Of a DNA stretch of 64,000 bases, positions 42,492-49,457 are shown piece after piece. The stretch lies in contig NZ_JBMHJM010000003.1 of the NCBI RefSeq assembly GCF_049747295.1, positions 62,001 to 126,000 of the forward strand. Reading direction: 5' to 3'. Source of the stretch: Afipia sp049747295 (GTDB lineage: Bacteria > Pseudomonadota > Alphaproteobacteria > Rhizobiales > Xanthobacteraceae). The first letter of the stretch is position 1. Every line of letters begins with the position of its first letter. A model generated the notes under the pieces. It searched no databases. It was not told the origin of the DNA and saw only the letters and a list, made by a program, of their open reading frames with translations. Position numbers and translations under genes: made by a program.

Positions 42492-42975
42492 GGTCTGTAC
42501 GAGAGCGTTACTGCGTCCATCATCAGCGAACTTGAGAAAGGCGTCCGCCCATGGACAAAAGGTTGGAAGGAAGGAAAGTCCGTCCGTATTCCAAGCAATG
42601 CTGCGACTGGGCGGCACTACTCGGGGATGAACATTCTTCTGCTTTGGCAGCAGGTCATGGAGAAAGGCTATCCGAGCCACGGCTGGATGACCTTCAGGCA
42701 GGCGAACGACCTCAAAGCCCGCGTCAAAAAAGGCGAAAAGAGCTGTACCGTCGTCTACACGTCTTTCAAACCGCGCGATGTCGATGACGGCAAAGGCGGC
42801 ACCGAAAGCAAAATGGTGCCGATGCTGAAAGCCTATTCCGTGTTCAATGTCGCCCAACTCGAAGGCCTACCAGCGATCTACAACGCCGAACCGGAAAAGC
42901 TACCGGACGACGTAAAGTTGGATGGCATACGGTCGATGGTTCAAGCGAGTGGCATCTCAGTGCAATACGGGTCGG
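42492..42975 (+). pseudogene. N-terminal fragment of an ArdC-type antirestriction/ssDNA-binding gene
   Basis: An open frame from about 42453 encodes GLYESVTASIISELEKGVRP, WTKGW, RIPSNAATGRHYSGMNILLL, GYPSHGWMTFRQANDL and KGEKSCTVVY, the hallmark order of the ArdC N-terminal domain. No ATG, GTG or TTG lies in frame before the internal ATG at 42627, so the true start has been lost. Homology stops near 42975 (QYGSD); beyond it the frame is antisense to another gene. The zinc protease domain of full ArdC proteins is absent. Confidence 0.75.
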
Positions 42976-43171
42976 ATATCCGCGCGTCCATGATGCGCGT
43001 GAAGGCCGGTCTTAAAGACTCGGGAAAATCGCGGTCCAGCTTCGTAGCGAGGGGGAATGTCGCTTTCTCAAAACGATCACGGATTTTCCCTGCCCCGCAC
43101 AGGTTCTTCATCGCAACTTGAAGTGCGTGCAACTTGCCGACGTGATCTCCGCCCCATCCGTTGTCTATCAT
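42941..43171 (-). CDS. Small protein of unknown function, C-terminus probably recombined
   Basis: 76 residues. AGGAAG lies about six bases before the ATG and overlaps the stop of the upstream gene, so the two are coupled. Sequence such as KNLCGAGKIRDRFEKATFPL then LDRDFPESLRPAFTRIMDAR looks like a conserved coding stretch. The last nine residues are antisense to the ardC fragment, so the original 3' end was probably cut at the same breakpoint (about 42972). Confidence 0.55.
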   Translation of the reverse strand: MIDNGWGGDHVGKLHALQVAMKNLCGAGKIRDRFEKATFPLATKLDRDFPESLRPAFTRIMDARISDPYCTEMPLA

Positions 43172-43174
43172 CGC

Positions 43175-43378
43175 TCACTTCCTGAAGAACAACAGGGCAA
43201 TCGTACCGCCTATTGCGCCGAGTACCCATTTCCATTCACGTAGGTAGAAATCGACAGCGATGTGCGTAAACTGGGAAGTCCAGTGCCTGCGATAGCGGCC
43301 ATATGTTGTCAGTATGTTTGGATTTTGGTGGGGATACTCAAACTCGCCTTCGTACCATTTCTTGAGTTTGTGCAGCAT
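43175..43378 (-). CDS. Small single-span membrane protein
   Basis: 67 residues with GGAG seven bases before the ATG. A polar, aromatic N-terminal part (HKLKKWYEGEFEYPHQNPN) and a C-terminal membrane span (WVLGAIGGTIALLFF) ending RK. Coupled to the next gene through its stop codon. No family recognised. Confidence 0.65.
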   Translation of the reverse strand: MLHKLKKWYEGEFEYPHQNPNILTTYGRYRRHWTSQFTHIAVDFYLREWKWVLGAIGGTIALLFFRK

Positions 43379-43609
43379 ATCGTTGCTCCGAATCTACCTG
43401 GAGCAAACATAAACTCGGTAAGGCGGCGCATGACTCCCGCCACCCTTTTATGCACGTTTTCCACATTCTCGATTGTCCACAGAAACGGAACCTTTGATAA
43501 CTCCCCGTTTTGCAAGGCTTTTCTTCATCGCGTCCACAGGAACCCTGAAGTTTGTTCTAGCGCCAGGAATCTTGGGGCCATAGGATTATGGGGAAACGGA
43601 GTAGCGGTC

Positions 43610-43792
43610 ATGCGTAACCCTGTGTCGAAACCAGAACGTCCTGCCGACTTGAACAAGATGTCGTGGCAGGAGAAGTCTGCTTACTACCGCGCGAAGAGCG
43701 AATGGCTTTTAGGTGAGATGCAAGCGGCCAACCCGAATTACGCTCGCGAGCATTTGGGTGATTTCGAAAGTCCTCAAGACCGGAAGTCATAA
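43610..43792 (+). CDS. Very small hypothetical protein
   Basis: 60 residues with GGAG eight bases before the ATG at 43610. Hydrophilic and helical (KMSWQEKSAYYRAKSEWLLG). Its last 19 bp overlap the convergent gene that ends at 43774. The longer reading of the same frame upstream looks non-coding. No function known. Confidence 0.55.
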   Translation: MRNPVSKPERPADLNKMSWQEKSAYYRAKSEWLLGEMQAANPNYAREHLGDFESPQDRKS

Positions 43793-44088
43793 GGGCTGCG
43801 GTTCTTCTCCCGCTTGGCAGTGCGGCCCTTATACCATTTGTTCCACTTTCCTTTCCCGACATCGCGCGGGTCAAACGGTTCGCCGTTGAATTGCTTTGTA
43901 CAGAGGTCGGCGTCTTCTTTCGTCAGGAAGCCGAAAGGGGCAAAGCTCTTCCCTTCAAAGGTCACGGGATGGGTCAGGTGCGCGATAGGCCGCCCGAAGA
44001 ACCGTTCGACCTCTTCGCACTTCGTTGGATGGTCCAGGCACGGGACGGCAACGCCGAAGTCACCCCATTTAGGCGCGACCCAGTTCAC
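43774..44088 (-). CDS. Hypothetical protein of the mobile element
   Basis: 104 residues with a compact aromatic and charged composition (VERFFGRPIAHLTHPVTFEG; FGFLTKEDADLCTKQFNGEP) and a basic tail. Its ATG overlaps the stop of the upstream gene by 4 bp, so both are probably translated together. No domain recognised. Confidence 0.6.
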   Translation of the reverse strand: MNWVAPKWGDFGVAVPCLDHPTKCEEVERFFGRPIAHLTHPVTFEGKSFAPFGFLTKEDADLCTKQFNGEPFDPRDVGKGKWNKWYKGRTAKREKNRSPYDFRS

Positions 44089-44315
44089 CAGCGGCGCCCG
44101 CCGAGAACCCGAGACTTCCCGGCTGGAAGCTCCCGCTTCTTCTCCTCCCGCTGCTCACAAAGCTCATCCACCCTGTTCAGCATCCGCTCAAGCAAGGCTT
44201 CGGCCGAGGCGGTTGAGATTCCGGCCTTTTGGAGGGAGAGGATGTCTTTGCGTTGGCGTGAGATTTGAACGCGCATGCGTTCAATCTCAGCGCGGATGAA
44301 ATCCAGGCTGGGCAT
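44085..44315 (-). CDS. Small coiled-coil hypothetical protein
   Basis: 76 residues starting MPSLDFIRAEIERMRVQISR, almost wholly helical (LERMLNRVDELCEQREEKKR), so a likely coiled coil. The ATG at 44315 is chosen over a TTG at 44345 because an AAAGAG lies upstream and the conserved helix starts there. Similar short genes are common in mobile regions of Bradyrhizobium relatives, from memory. Confidence 0.65.
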   Translation of the reverse strand: MPSLDFIRAEIERMRVQISRQRKDILSLQKAGISTASAEALLERMLNRVDELCEQREEKKRELPAGKSRVLGGRRW

Positions 44316-44481
44316 GGCTGGCTCTTTGGAAAGTTGGCCAGCCAATAAGAACGAAACAAGAACCCAGAGTCAATGCGCCCGTTCGGTTCCAGCCTCACCT
44401 TCTCAAGCCCGCGGAACATTCACCCCAGGCCACGGGACTCGACAAGACACGGGGCGCAGAACGGCCGGCATGCCGCCCGGT

Positions 44482-44763
44482 TCAAGCTACGCGATGTTTT
44501 TCCAGGTCAGGTCCTAAGGCTTTTGCCCAGGCGGGCATGGTCCCCACGCCAGACCATTCCTTATCGCCGTCGCGATATTTCACGGGACGCTTTGGCCGGG
44601 CCTGTGAAGCGTTCTTCCCGTTGGGTTGAGCTATGAGAGCGGAAAGCCTTTCCGCCTCACCTGAAAGCTCGCGCTGACGGGCTGACACCCGATCAGCAAG
44701 CAACGTGTTCACCTGCTCACGCAGTTCTGCGAGTTGTTCGATTGACATGCTTTCGAGCGTCAA
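44482..44763 (-). CDS. H-NS-like nucleoid protein with altered DNA-binding motif
   Basis: 93 residues from a TTG at 44763 with GGAGG five bases upstream. N-terminus LESMSIEQLAELREQVNTLL and coiled coil RQRELSGEAERLSALI match the H-NS oligomerisation domain and the chromosomal paralogue at 35641. The C-terminus KYRDGDKEWSGVGTMPAWAK has the H-NS DNA-binding frame, but the usual SGRGRxP core reads SGVGTMP and lacks its arginines. It lies near the right end of the mobile element and could silence it or blunt host H-NS. Confidence 0.8.
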   Translation of the reverse strand: MTLESMSIEQLAELREQVNTLLADRVSARQRELSGEAERLSALIAQPNGKNASQARPKRPVKYRDGDKEWSGVGTMPAWAKALGPDLEKHRVA

Positions 44764-44861
44764 ATTAGCCTCCTCTTGATGAAGCTAATCTGCCGCCCCG
44801 CGCATTATCTTCAACGAGCACCTTGGGGCAATTGAGCAAGAACAGCCGACGAACAAAGCCG

Positions 44862-44878
44862 CACGCAATCCGCACGCA
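44862..44878 (+). repeat. Right copy of 17-bp subterminal direct repeat
   Basis: CACGCAATCCGCACGCA, identical to 37589-37605 and in the same orientation, about 105 bp inside the right crossover core. Candidate arm-type site for the integrase. Confidence 0.75.
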
Positions 44879-44896
44879 CTCCACTACAACGGCCTG

Positions 44897-44994
44897 CATT
44901 TTGCTGCTATTTCGTGCCCTCTCCTGCCTGTACCGCCAAGAATTCTCTAAACGTTCTCAGAAGGATAAGAAAAATGCGTTATCTCCACACCATG
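44897..44994 (+). other. Right attachment site: element-borne gloA promoter and first codons (attR)
   Basis: Corresponds base for base, with scattered differences, to 37439-37536: the GTTCTCAGAAGGA region, an ATG at 44974 and codons for MRYLHTM. The crossover core CTCCACACCATG is at 44983-44994. The differences (for example TAT for TAC and CGT for CGC) show that this copy came with the element rather than from local duplication. Confidence 0.85.
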
Positions 44995-45423
44995 CTGCGC
45001 GTCCGTAACCTCGATGTTGCCTTGAAGTTTTACAGCGATGCGTTCGGTCTGAAGGAAGTCCGCCGCACCGAAAGCGAAAAGGGACGCTTCACTCTGGTAT
45101 TTCTGTGCGCGGACGAAGACGAAGCGTTATTGAAGCAGGTCAAGGGGCGCGGCGCGCCTCTCGTTGAACTGACCTACAACTGGGATGAAGAAACCTATGG
45201 CGAGGATCGCTATTTCGGTCACCTCGCCTATGAAGTCGACGACATCTATGCGACCTGCGACCGCCTGATGAAGCTGGGCATCACCATCAATCGCCCGCCT
45301 CGCGATGGCCAGATGGCGTTCATCCGTTCGCCCGACCTGCACTCGATTGAGCTTCTGCAGAAGGGCGACGCATTGCCTCCGCAGGAGCCGTGGTCCTCGA
45401 TGCCGAATACCGGCCACTGGTAA
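44974..45423 (+). CDS. gloA: Lactoylglutathione lyase (glyoxalase I), reconstituted start
   Basis: 149-residue metalloenzyme that turns the methylglyoxal-glutathione adduct into S-lactoylglutathione. It matches the E. coli GloA plan MRYLHTMLRVRNLD with metal ligands His5, Glu65, His83 (YFGHLAYE) and Glu126 (LHSIELLQ). SD AGAAGGA precedes the ATG. The first seven codons, including ligand His5, and the promoter come from the inserted mobile element; the native ones are stranded at 37516. The gene is intact and followed by a terminator. Confidence 0.94.
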   Translation: MRYLHTMLRVRNLDVALKFYSDAFGLKEVRRTESEKGRFTLVFLCADEDEALLKQVKGRGAPLVELTYNWDEETYGEDRYFGHLAYEVDDIYATCDRLMKLGITINRPPRDGQMAFIRSPDLHSIELLQKGDALPPQEPWSSMPNTGHW

Positions 45424-45460
45424 TTGGTCCGCGCCAAGCCTCGATGAGACAACAGACAAA

Positions 45461-45487
45461 AGCTCCGCAGATGCGGAGCTTTTTTTG
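45461..45487 (+). terminator. Rho-independent terminator after gloA
   Basis: AGCTCCGC / GCGGAGCT hairpin with a short loop, then a run of seven T on the plus strand and four A before it, so it may serve the convergent gene too. Confidence 0.88.
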
Positions 45488-45516
45488 TTCTGCGCTGCCG
45501 CTAAGTAGCTTGAAGA

Positions 45517-45837
45517 CTAAAGTTTCCTGCAGTCGGCCGTGGCTTCGAGGAGCTTCACGAGCTTGTTGCCTGCGGCCTTGAGAATGCACATCTCGACCTG
45601 CTTGCCCGCGGGCACCGGCTTGGCGCAGGTTATCAACGGATTGTCGTCATAGACGGGGGTCGAGAACTTGCAGGTTGCCATGCATGACGCGTCGTGATTC
45701 AGCGGATTGGTCACTAGAACACTCGCCGAGAGCTCACCCGGCAAGATGGTGCAAACGACCGGGACTGGCTCGGCATGCAGACCTGAAGCGAAGGTCAAAG
45801 CCAACATCACGGAGAAAACGAGAATCCTGTTAAGCAT
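45517..45837 (-). CDS. Secreted cysteine-containing protein of unknown function
   Basis: 106 residues with a signal peptide (MLNRILVFSVMLALTFASGLHA) and a mature part with six cysteines (VVCTILPG, SCMATCKF, ITCAKPV, EMCILKA, ADCRKL), likely disulfide-bonded in the periplasm. AGGAC lies close to the ATG. It shares the terminator region with gloA. No family recognised. Confidence 0.7.
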   Translation of the reverse strand: MLNRILVFSVMLALTFASGLHAEPVPVVCTILPGELSASVLVTNPLNHDASCMATCKFSTPVYDDNPLITCAKPVPAGKQVEMCILKAAGNKLVKLLEATADCRKL

Positions 45838-45993
45838 GTCCTGTATCGCGGGCTGTTTGGATAGCGCGGCACACTATCAATACCCACGCATGGGGACGAG
45901 TGATTTCCTACCGAACTGCGCTCTTGCGTATCGAAGGATTGCAAATTTCCGCGATCTCTGTTGCAACTTGAGTTCGATGCAGGACCACCCGCC

Positions 45994-46653
45994 GTGAACA
46001 ATATCATCAATGCATTCTTATTGGTCTACGCCGCGCTCTTTCCGATCGTGAATCCGGTCGGCAGCGCGCCGCTGTTCTTGCGCATGACCCGCGACCGGAG
46101 TGATGCGGATCGCGCCGTCCTTGCCTCTGGCGTCGCGCGATACAGCTTCTTTCTGTTACTTGGCTCCCTGTTCATCGGCTCGCACGTCCTTGAGTTTTTT
46201 GGCATCACGCTGCCCGTGGTGCGGATCGCCGGCGGTCTTGTGGTGGCAGCGTTCGGCTGGCAATTGCTGCACACCCCGGAAGACACCGCAGAGGAGCGGG
46301 AAAAGCGAAACTCGCAATCCAGTTCGCAGATCGACGCGTTCTATCCACTCACCATGCCGCTGACGGTTGGCCCTGGTTCAATCTCCGTTGCCGTGACGCT
46401 TGGCAGTCAGCGGCCCGCCGGCGCCGCGGCTGACCTCACCCAATTGGCAATCCTGGGCGGTGCGGCCGTTGCCGGTCTTGCTGCAATCGCGCTGACGATC
46501 TTCATCTGCTATCGCTTTGCCGATCGCGTCGTCGCGCTGCTCGGCACACGCGGGACTGACGTGGTCATGCGGCTGTCGGCGTTCATCCTCTTTTGCATCG
46601 GCATTCAGATCATCTGGAATGGTGGCAGCGCGCTGTTGGCAAGGCCAGCCTGA
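45994..46653 (+). CDS. marC: MarC family integral membrane protein
   Basis: 219 residues with six spans; the start MNNIINAFLLVYAALFPIVNPVGSAPLFL (read MNNIINAFLLVYAALF then PIVNPVGSAPLF) is diagnostic for MarC/UPF0056. A second NPxG-like half repeat is PLTMPLTVGPGSISV. The GTG at 45994 begins the conserved sequence; an ATG-less longer start at 45961 is possible. Despite the name, a role in antibiotic resistance is not established; the function is unknown. Confidence 0.88.
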   Translation: MNNIINAFLLVYAALFPIVNPVGSAPLFLRMTRDRSDADRAVLASGVARYSFFLLLGSLFIGSHVLEFFGITLPVVRIAGGLVVAAFGWQLLHTPEDTAEEREKRNSQSSSQIDAFYPLTMPLTVGPGSISVAVTLGSQRPAGAAADLTQLAILGGAAVAGLAAIALTIFICYRFADRVVALLGTRGTDVVMRLSAFILFCIGIQIIWNGGSALLARPA

Positions 46654-46684
46654 CCTCTATCGGAACCCGCCGTTTTCGGTTTAA

Positions 46685-46709
46685 AATCAAATGTTTGGAA
46701 CATTTGATT
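46685..46709. promoter_or_regulatory. AT-rich perfect palindrome before the SGNH hydrolase gene
   Basis: AATCAAATGTT-TGG-AACATTTGATT, 11-bp perfect arms and 3-base centre, 110-135 bp upstream of the hydrolase start. It lacks a GC-rich stem and U tract, so an operator is more likely than a terminator. Confidence 0.5.
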
Positions 46710-46819
46710 AAGGATGCGTTCCACCTCACTCCATTGGTGCATTGAAGCGCAGGGTAATTTTCGCTAGCAATTTAAGCTCGCGGACCCTGACGGACCGCAC
46801 ATGCCAAGGTCCGCCTTTC

Positions 46820-47695
46820 ATGCACTGCTTGAAATTGGGTTCGAGAATTGGTCTGACGCTCAGAGCGCCGCTTGTCGTGCTCATGCTGGGCGGCGCGGCA
46901 TCAGCAACGCTGACCGTCGCGGCGAATGCACAGCAGCCGATTGTGGTGGCGAGCACCGAAAAGCCCTCAGCCGATAACCTCAACGCGATCTTCAAGAACC
47001 AGGCTTGCATCCCGACAAAGGCGCTGACCCAGTTCGACGCGCCGCTCACCCGAACCGCGAAGCGGCTTAACGACCATGAGCCCGTGACGATCGTTGCCAT
47101 CGGCTCATCGTCCACCGGCGGAGCCGGCGCGAGTTCACCCCGATTTGCTTATCCAAGCCGGCTCGAGCGAGAACTTCGCCAGAGATATCCGGATTCGCCG
47201 GTCACCGTCATCAACCGCGGCGTCAATGGCGAGGATGCCGCCGACATGATGGCGCGGCTTGATGAAGTACTCGCCCCGAAGCCCGATCTGGTGATCTGGC
47301 AGCTTGGCACCAACACTGTCCTTCGCGGCGGCAGCATCCCCGCGACAAGCGACGTCCTGCAGTCCGGCATCGCCCGCATCAAGGCAACAGGCGCGGATGT
47401 CCTGCTGATCGATCCGCAGTTTGCCCCCAGCGTCAACGCGAAGCCTGCAGTCAACGATATGGTCGGAATGATCGGCCTTGTGGGCAAGCAGGCCCATGTG
47501 CCGGTGTTCAGGCGTTACGTGGCCATGCAGCATTGGCACGACGATCAATCGATCCCGTTCGACCGCTTCATTATCGCGGACGGCCTGCATATGAACGATT
47601 GGGGCTATTCCTGCCTCGCCCGCCTGCTGGCCGACGATATCGCAACCGTAGCCACACGATCCCGCACGGTGGCGGGCATCAAGGCGCAGCAGTAA
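46820..47695 (+). CDS. Exported SGNH/GDSL hydrolase
   Basis: 291 residues with a signal peptide ending AANAQ (about residue 38). SGNH blocks: VAIGSSSTGGAG (Ser nucleophile; GSS replaces GDS), NRGVNGEDA (Gly), LGTNTVL (Asn) and DGLHMNDWGY (catalytic Asp/His). The ATG at 46820 is chosen because the signal peptide starts there; an upstream TTG would add an unrelated leader. Probably a periplasmic esterase or polysaccharide deacetylase-like enzyme; substrate unknown. Confidence 0.85.
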   Translation: MHCLKLGSRIGLTLRAPLVVLMLGGAASATLTVAANAQQPIVVASTEKPSADNLNAIFKNQACIPTKALTQFDAPLTRTAKRLNDHEPVTIVAIGSSSTGGAGASSPRFAYPSRLERELRQRYPDSPVTVINRGVNGEDAADMMARLDEVLAPKPDLVIWQLGTNTVLRGGSIPATSDVLQSGIARIKATGADVLLIDPQFAPSVNAKPAVNDMVGMIGLVGKQAHVPVFRRYVAMQHWHDDQSIPFDRFIIADGLHMNDWGYSCLARLLADDIATVATRSRTVAGIKAQQ

Positions 47696-47925
47696 CGAGC
47701 GTTTAAGCGCAACCCACAGTCCATGCAGATTAGGGCCTCACGACGCTTGCCGCTGTCGCGAAACGCCTTTATACGTTGCGGCGCGTTGACCAAATCAGTC
47801 CGCTGACTCGGGCCAACGAAGTTCCAAAATCGATCTAAGTTATTGATTTTGGTATGCTATTTTACCGATCCAGGTGAAAAGGCAGAGGTTTTGCGCTTCT
47901 TGCGCCGGGCCGACTGCAGCTTTTC

Positions 47926-48000
47926 GCTCCCTTCGTCTATCGGTTAGGACGCCACCCTTTCACGGTGGAGAGAGCGGTTCGATTCCGCTAGGGAGCGCCA
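47926..48000 (+). tRNA. tRNA-Glu (TTC)
   Basis: 75-nt tRNA: acceptor GCTCCCT/AGGGAGC, anticodon stem CCACC/GGTGG with loop CTTTCAC (anticodon TTC), T-arm GCGG-TTCGATT-CCGC, encoded CCA at 47998-48000. Its 3' 25 bases recur at 33172-33198. Confidence 0.97.
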
Positions 48001-48268
48001 CATCATTCCCCAATAATTTCAGAAACTTAGATGCACGTTAGTGCAAATTGGATCGGCAGTCTCTGTGCCAGCTGATCCGTGTCCTCGGTCAACTCACCCG
48101 CGTCGCCGCCTCCTGCTACTTTGCAGCGCCATAGTCCGCCGCTTTTCGAATACTCGCGCTTCCGAAAGCGGTCGTCGTTACAGGCGTAACCAATCGGCCG
48201 TTGAGGTGAAATGCACCGGCAATACGGCGCATGCCCTATGCCCCTCTCATGATCGATTGGAGGATGGC

Positions 48269-48709
48269 ATGGCCGATCAGTCGCCATTTGCGATGAGCAT
48301 TATTCATCACTACGCGCTACGCGTCGGGGACGTCGAAGCAGGCAAGACATGGCTCACCACCATGCTTGGCCTTCGCGTGGAGCGCGAATTTCAAATTGCG
48401 GGGAATGATTTCGTCTTCCTTTCGCCCGGCGGCGCCAGAACCCCGGTGATCGAGCTCGTTGGCGGCCCGGTGGAAAGCGAGCGTCAGCTTCCCGACAATC
48501 TCCCCGACATGATGAAGCTGGCCGGATGGCACCACCTTTGCCTGCAGGTTCGTAACGTCGAACGGTGCATCTCGGAGCTGCGGCGCCGCGGGGTCAAGAT
48601 CCTCCTCGATGTGACCGATGGTCTGCCCGAAATCGGCGTGGAAAAGGTTGCGTTCATCGCCGACCCATGGGGCAACATCTACGAGTTGCTTCAAGTCACC
48701 TACGGATAG
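48269..48709 (+). CDS. VOC (glyoxalase/bleomycin-resistance) family protein
   Basis: 146 residues from the ATG at 48269, which has GGAGG upstream; the longer frame to 48041 looks non-coding. Two beta-alpha-beta modules: HHYALRVGDVEAGKTWLTTM with LGLRVEREF, and WHHLCLQVRNVERCISELRR with KVAFIADPWGNIYELLQ. The putative metal ligands are His, Glu and the final Glu of the usual VOC pattern. Substrate unknown; the next two genes on the strand encode a GST and a cyclase. Confidence 0.82.
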   Translation: MADQSPFAMSIIHHYALRVGDVEAGKTWLTTMLGLRVEREFQIAGNDFVFLSPGGARTPVIELVGGPVESERQLPDNLPDMMKLAGWHHLCLQVRNVERCISELRRRGVKILLDVTDGLPEIGVEKVAFIADPWGNIYELLQVTYG

Positions 48710-48741
48710 AAGCCGATCCGACGCAAGCACGGAGTTTTCTC

Positions 48742-49344
48742 ATGATCCTCTATTACGCTCCGGGCGGCTGTAGCCTGGCCGATCACATCGCGCTGATCGA
48801 GACGGGCCTTCCGTACAAGCTTGTCAGGGTCCATCGGGGCAAGCGGACGGAGGATGGGCGCGACTTCATGACGATAAATCCAAAGGGTTTTATTCCCGCG
48901 CTGGAAATGGACGACGGGAACGTCCTGACCGAAAACCTGACCATTCTTGTCTATATCGCTCACCAAGCAGGCGCGCTGCTCCCCAAGGTGGGGCTCGACC
49001 ATTGGCGCGCACTTGAAGCCACCTCCTTTATGACCACCGAATTACACACCAACTTCAGGCCGTTTTTCCACCTTGATCCCCCGGCGGAAAAGGAGAAGGC
49101 GCGAAAGTTGCTGGTCAAACATTTCGCCACGATCGCCGAGCAGCTTGGCGACCGACCGTTTTTGGTCGGGGATCGAATGACGATCGCGGATCCTTATCTC
49201 GTCGTGATGCTGATGTGGGCCGACAAGAACGCGATCGAAGTGCCGGTGCGGCTCAGCCACTACCTCGCGCGGATGAAAACGATTCCATCGGTCGCCAAGG
49301 CGATTGCGGATGAAGCGCGAGAGGCTGAACGCGCGCCGAACTAG
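48742..49344 (+). CDS. Glutathione S-transferase
   Basis: 200 residues: thioredoxin-like N-terminal domain (MILYYAPGGCSLADHIALIE, with cis-Pro region GFIPALEMDDG and ENLTILVYIA) and helical C-terminal domain (FLVGDRMTIADPYLVVML). The YYAPGGCSLA start with serine/cysteine is typical of beta-class bacterial GSTs. SD GGAG lies eight bases before the ATG at 48742. It follows the VOC gene by 32 bp and is probably cotranscribed. Confidence 0.88.
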   Translation: MILYYAPGGCSLADHIALIETGLPYKLVRVHRGKRTEDGRDFMTINPKGFIPALEMDDGNVLTENLTILVYIAHQAGALLPKVGLDHWRALEATSFMTTELHTNFRPFFHLDPPAEKEKARKLLVKHFATIAEQLGDRPFLVGDRMTIADPYLVVMLMWADKNAIEVPVRLSHYLARMKTIPSVAKAIADEAREAERAPN

Positions 49345-49457
49345 TAGCGCGCGTTAAGCAAGCTCGCCATTCCATCTTTCCCACTTGAGCCCTATTTGCT
49401 GCCTAAGGCACAGTTACGCGGGCACATTGCTGTGTCCGCGCAAGACAGGAGACTCCC

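Larger units (their letters stand above)
37525..44994. mobile_element. Integrative mobilizable element inserted in gloA
   Basis: About 7.46 kb from core to core, bounded by direct repeats of the gloA 5' end. It carries a tyrosine integrase at the left end, an excisionase-like HTH protein, three small minus-strand genes, a MobC-like protein, a MobA/MobL relaxase, fragments of nuclease and ardC genes, several small unknown genes and an H-NS-like gene. No coupling protein or type IV secretion genes are present, so movement would depend on a helper. Just inside both ends is a 17-bp direct repeat (37589 and 44862), a candidate integrase arm site. Confidence 0.85.

Noticed and set aside
42216..42857. 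A 213-codon open frame read as a complete protein
   Set aside because: Only the last 91 codons resemble a known family; the first 120 codons are antisense to the ardC fragment and have no family features, so the long frame is accidental.
37525..44994. Interpretation of the accessory region as a prophage
   Set aside because: No capsid, tail, terminase, lysis or phage replication gene was found; the mob genes indicate a mobilizable element.
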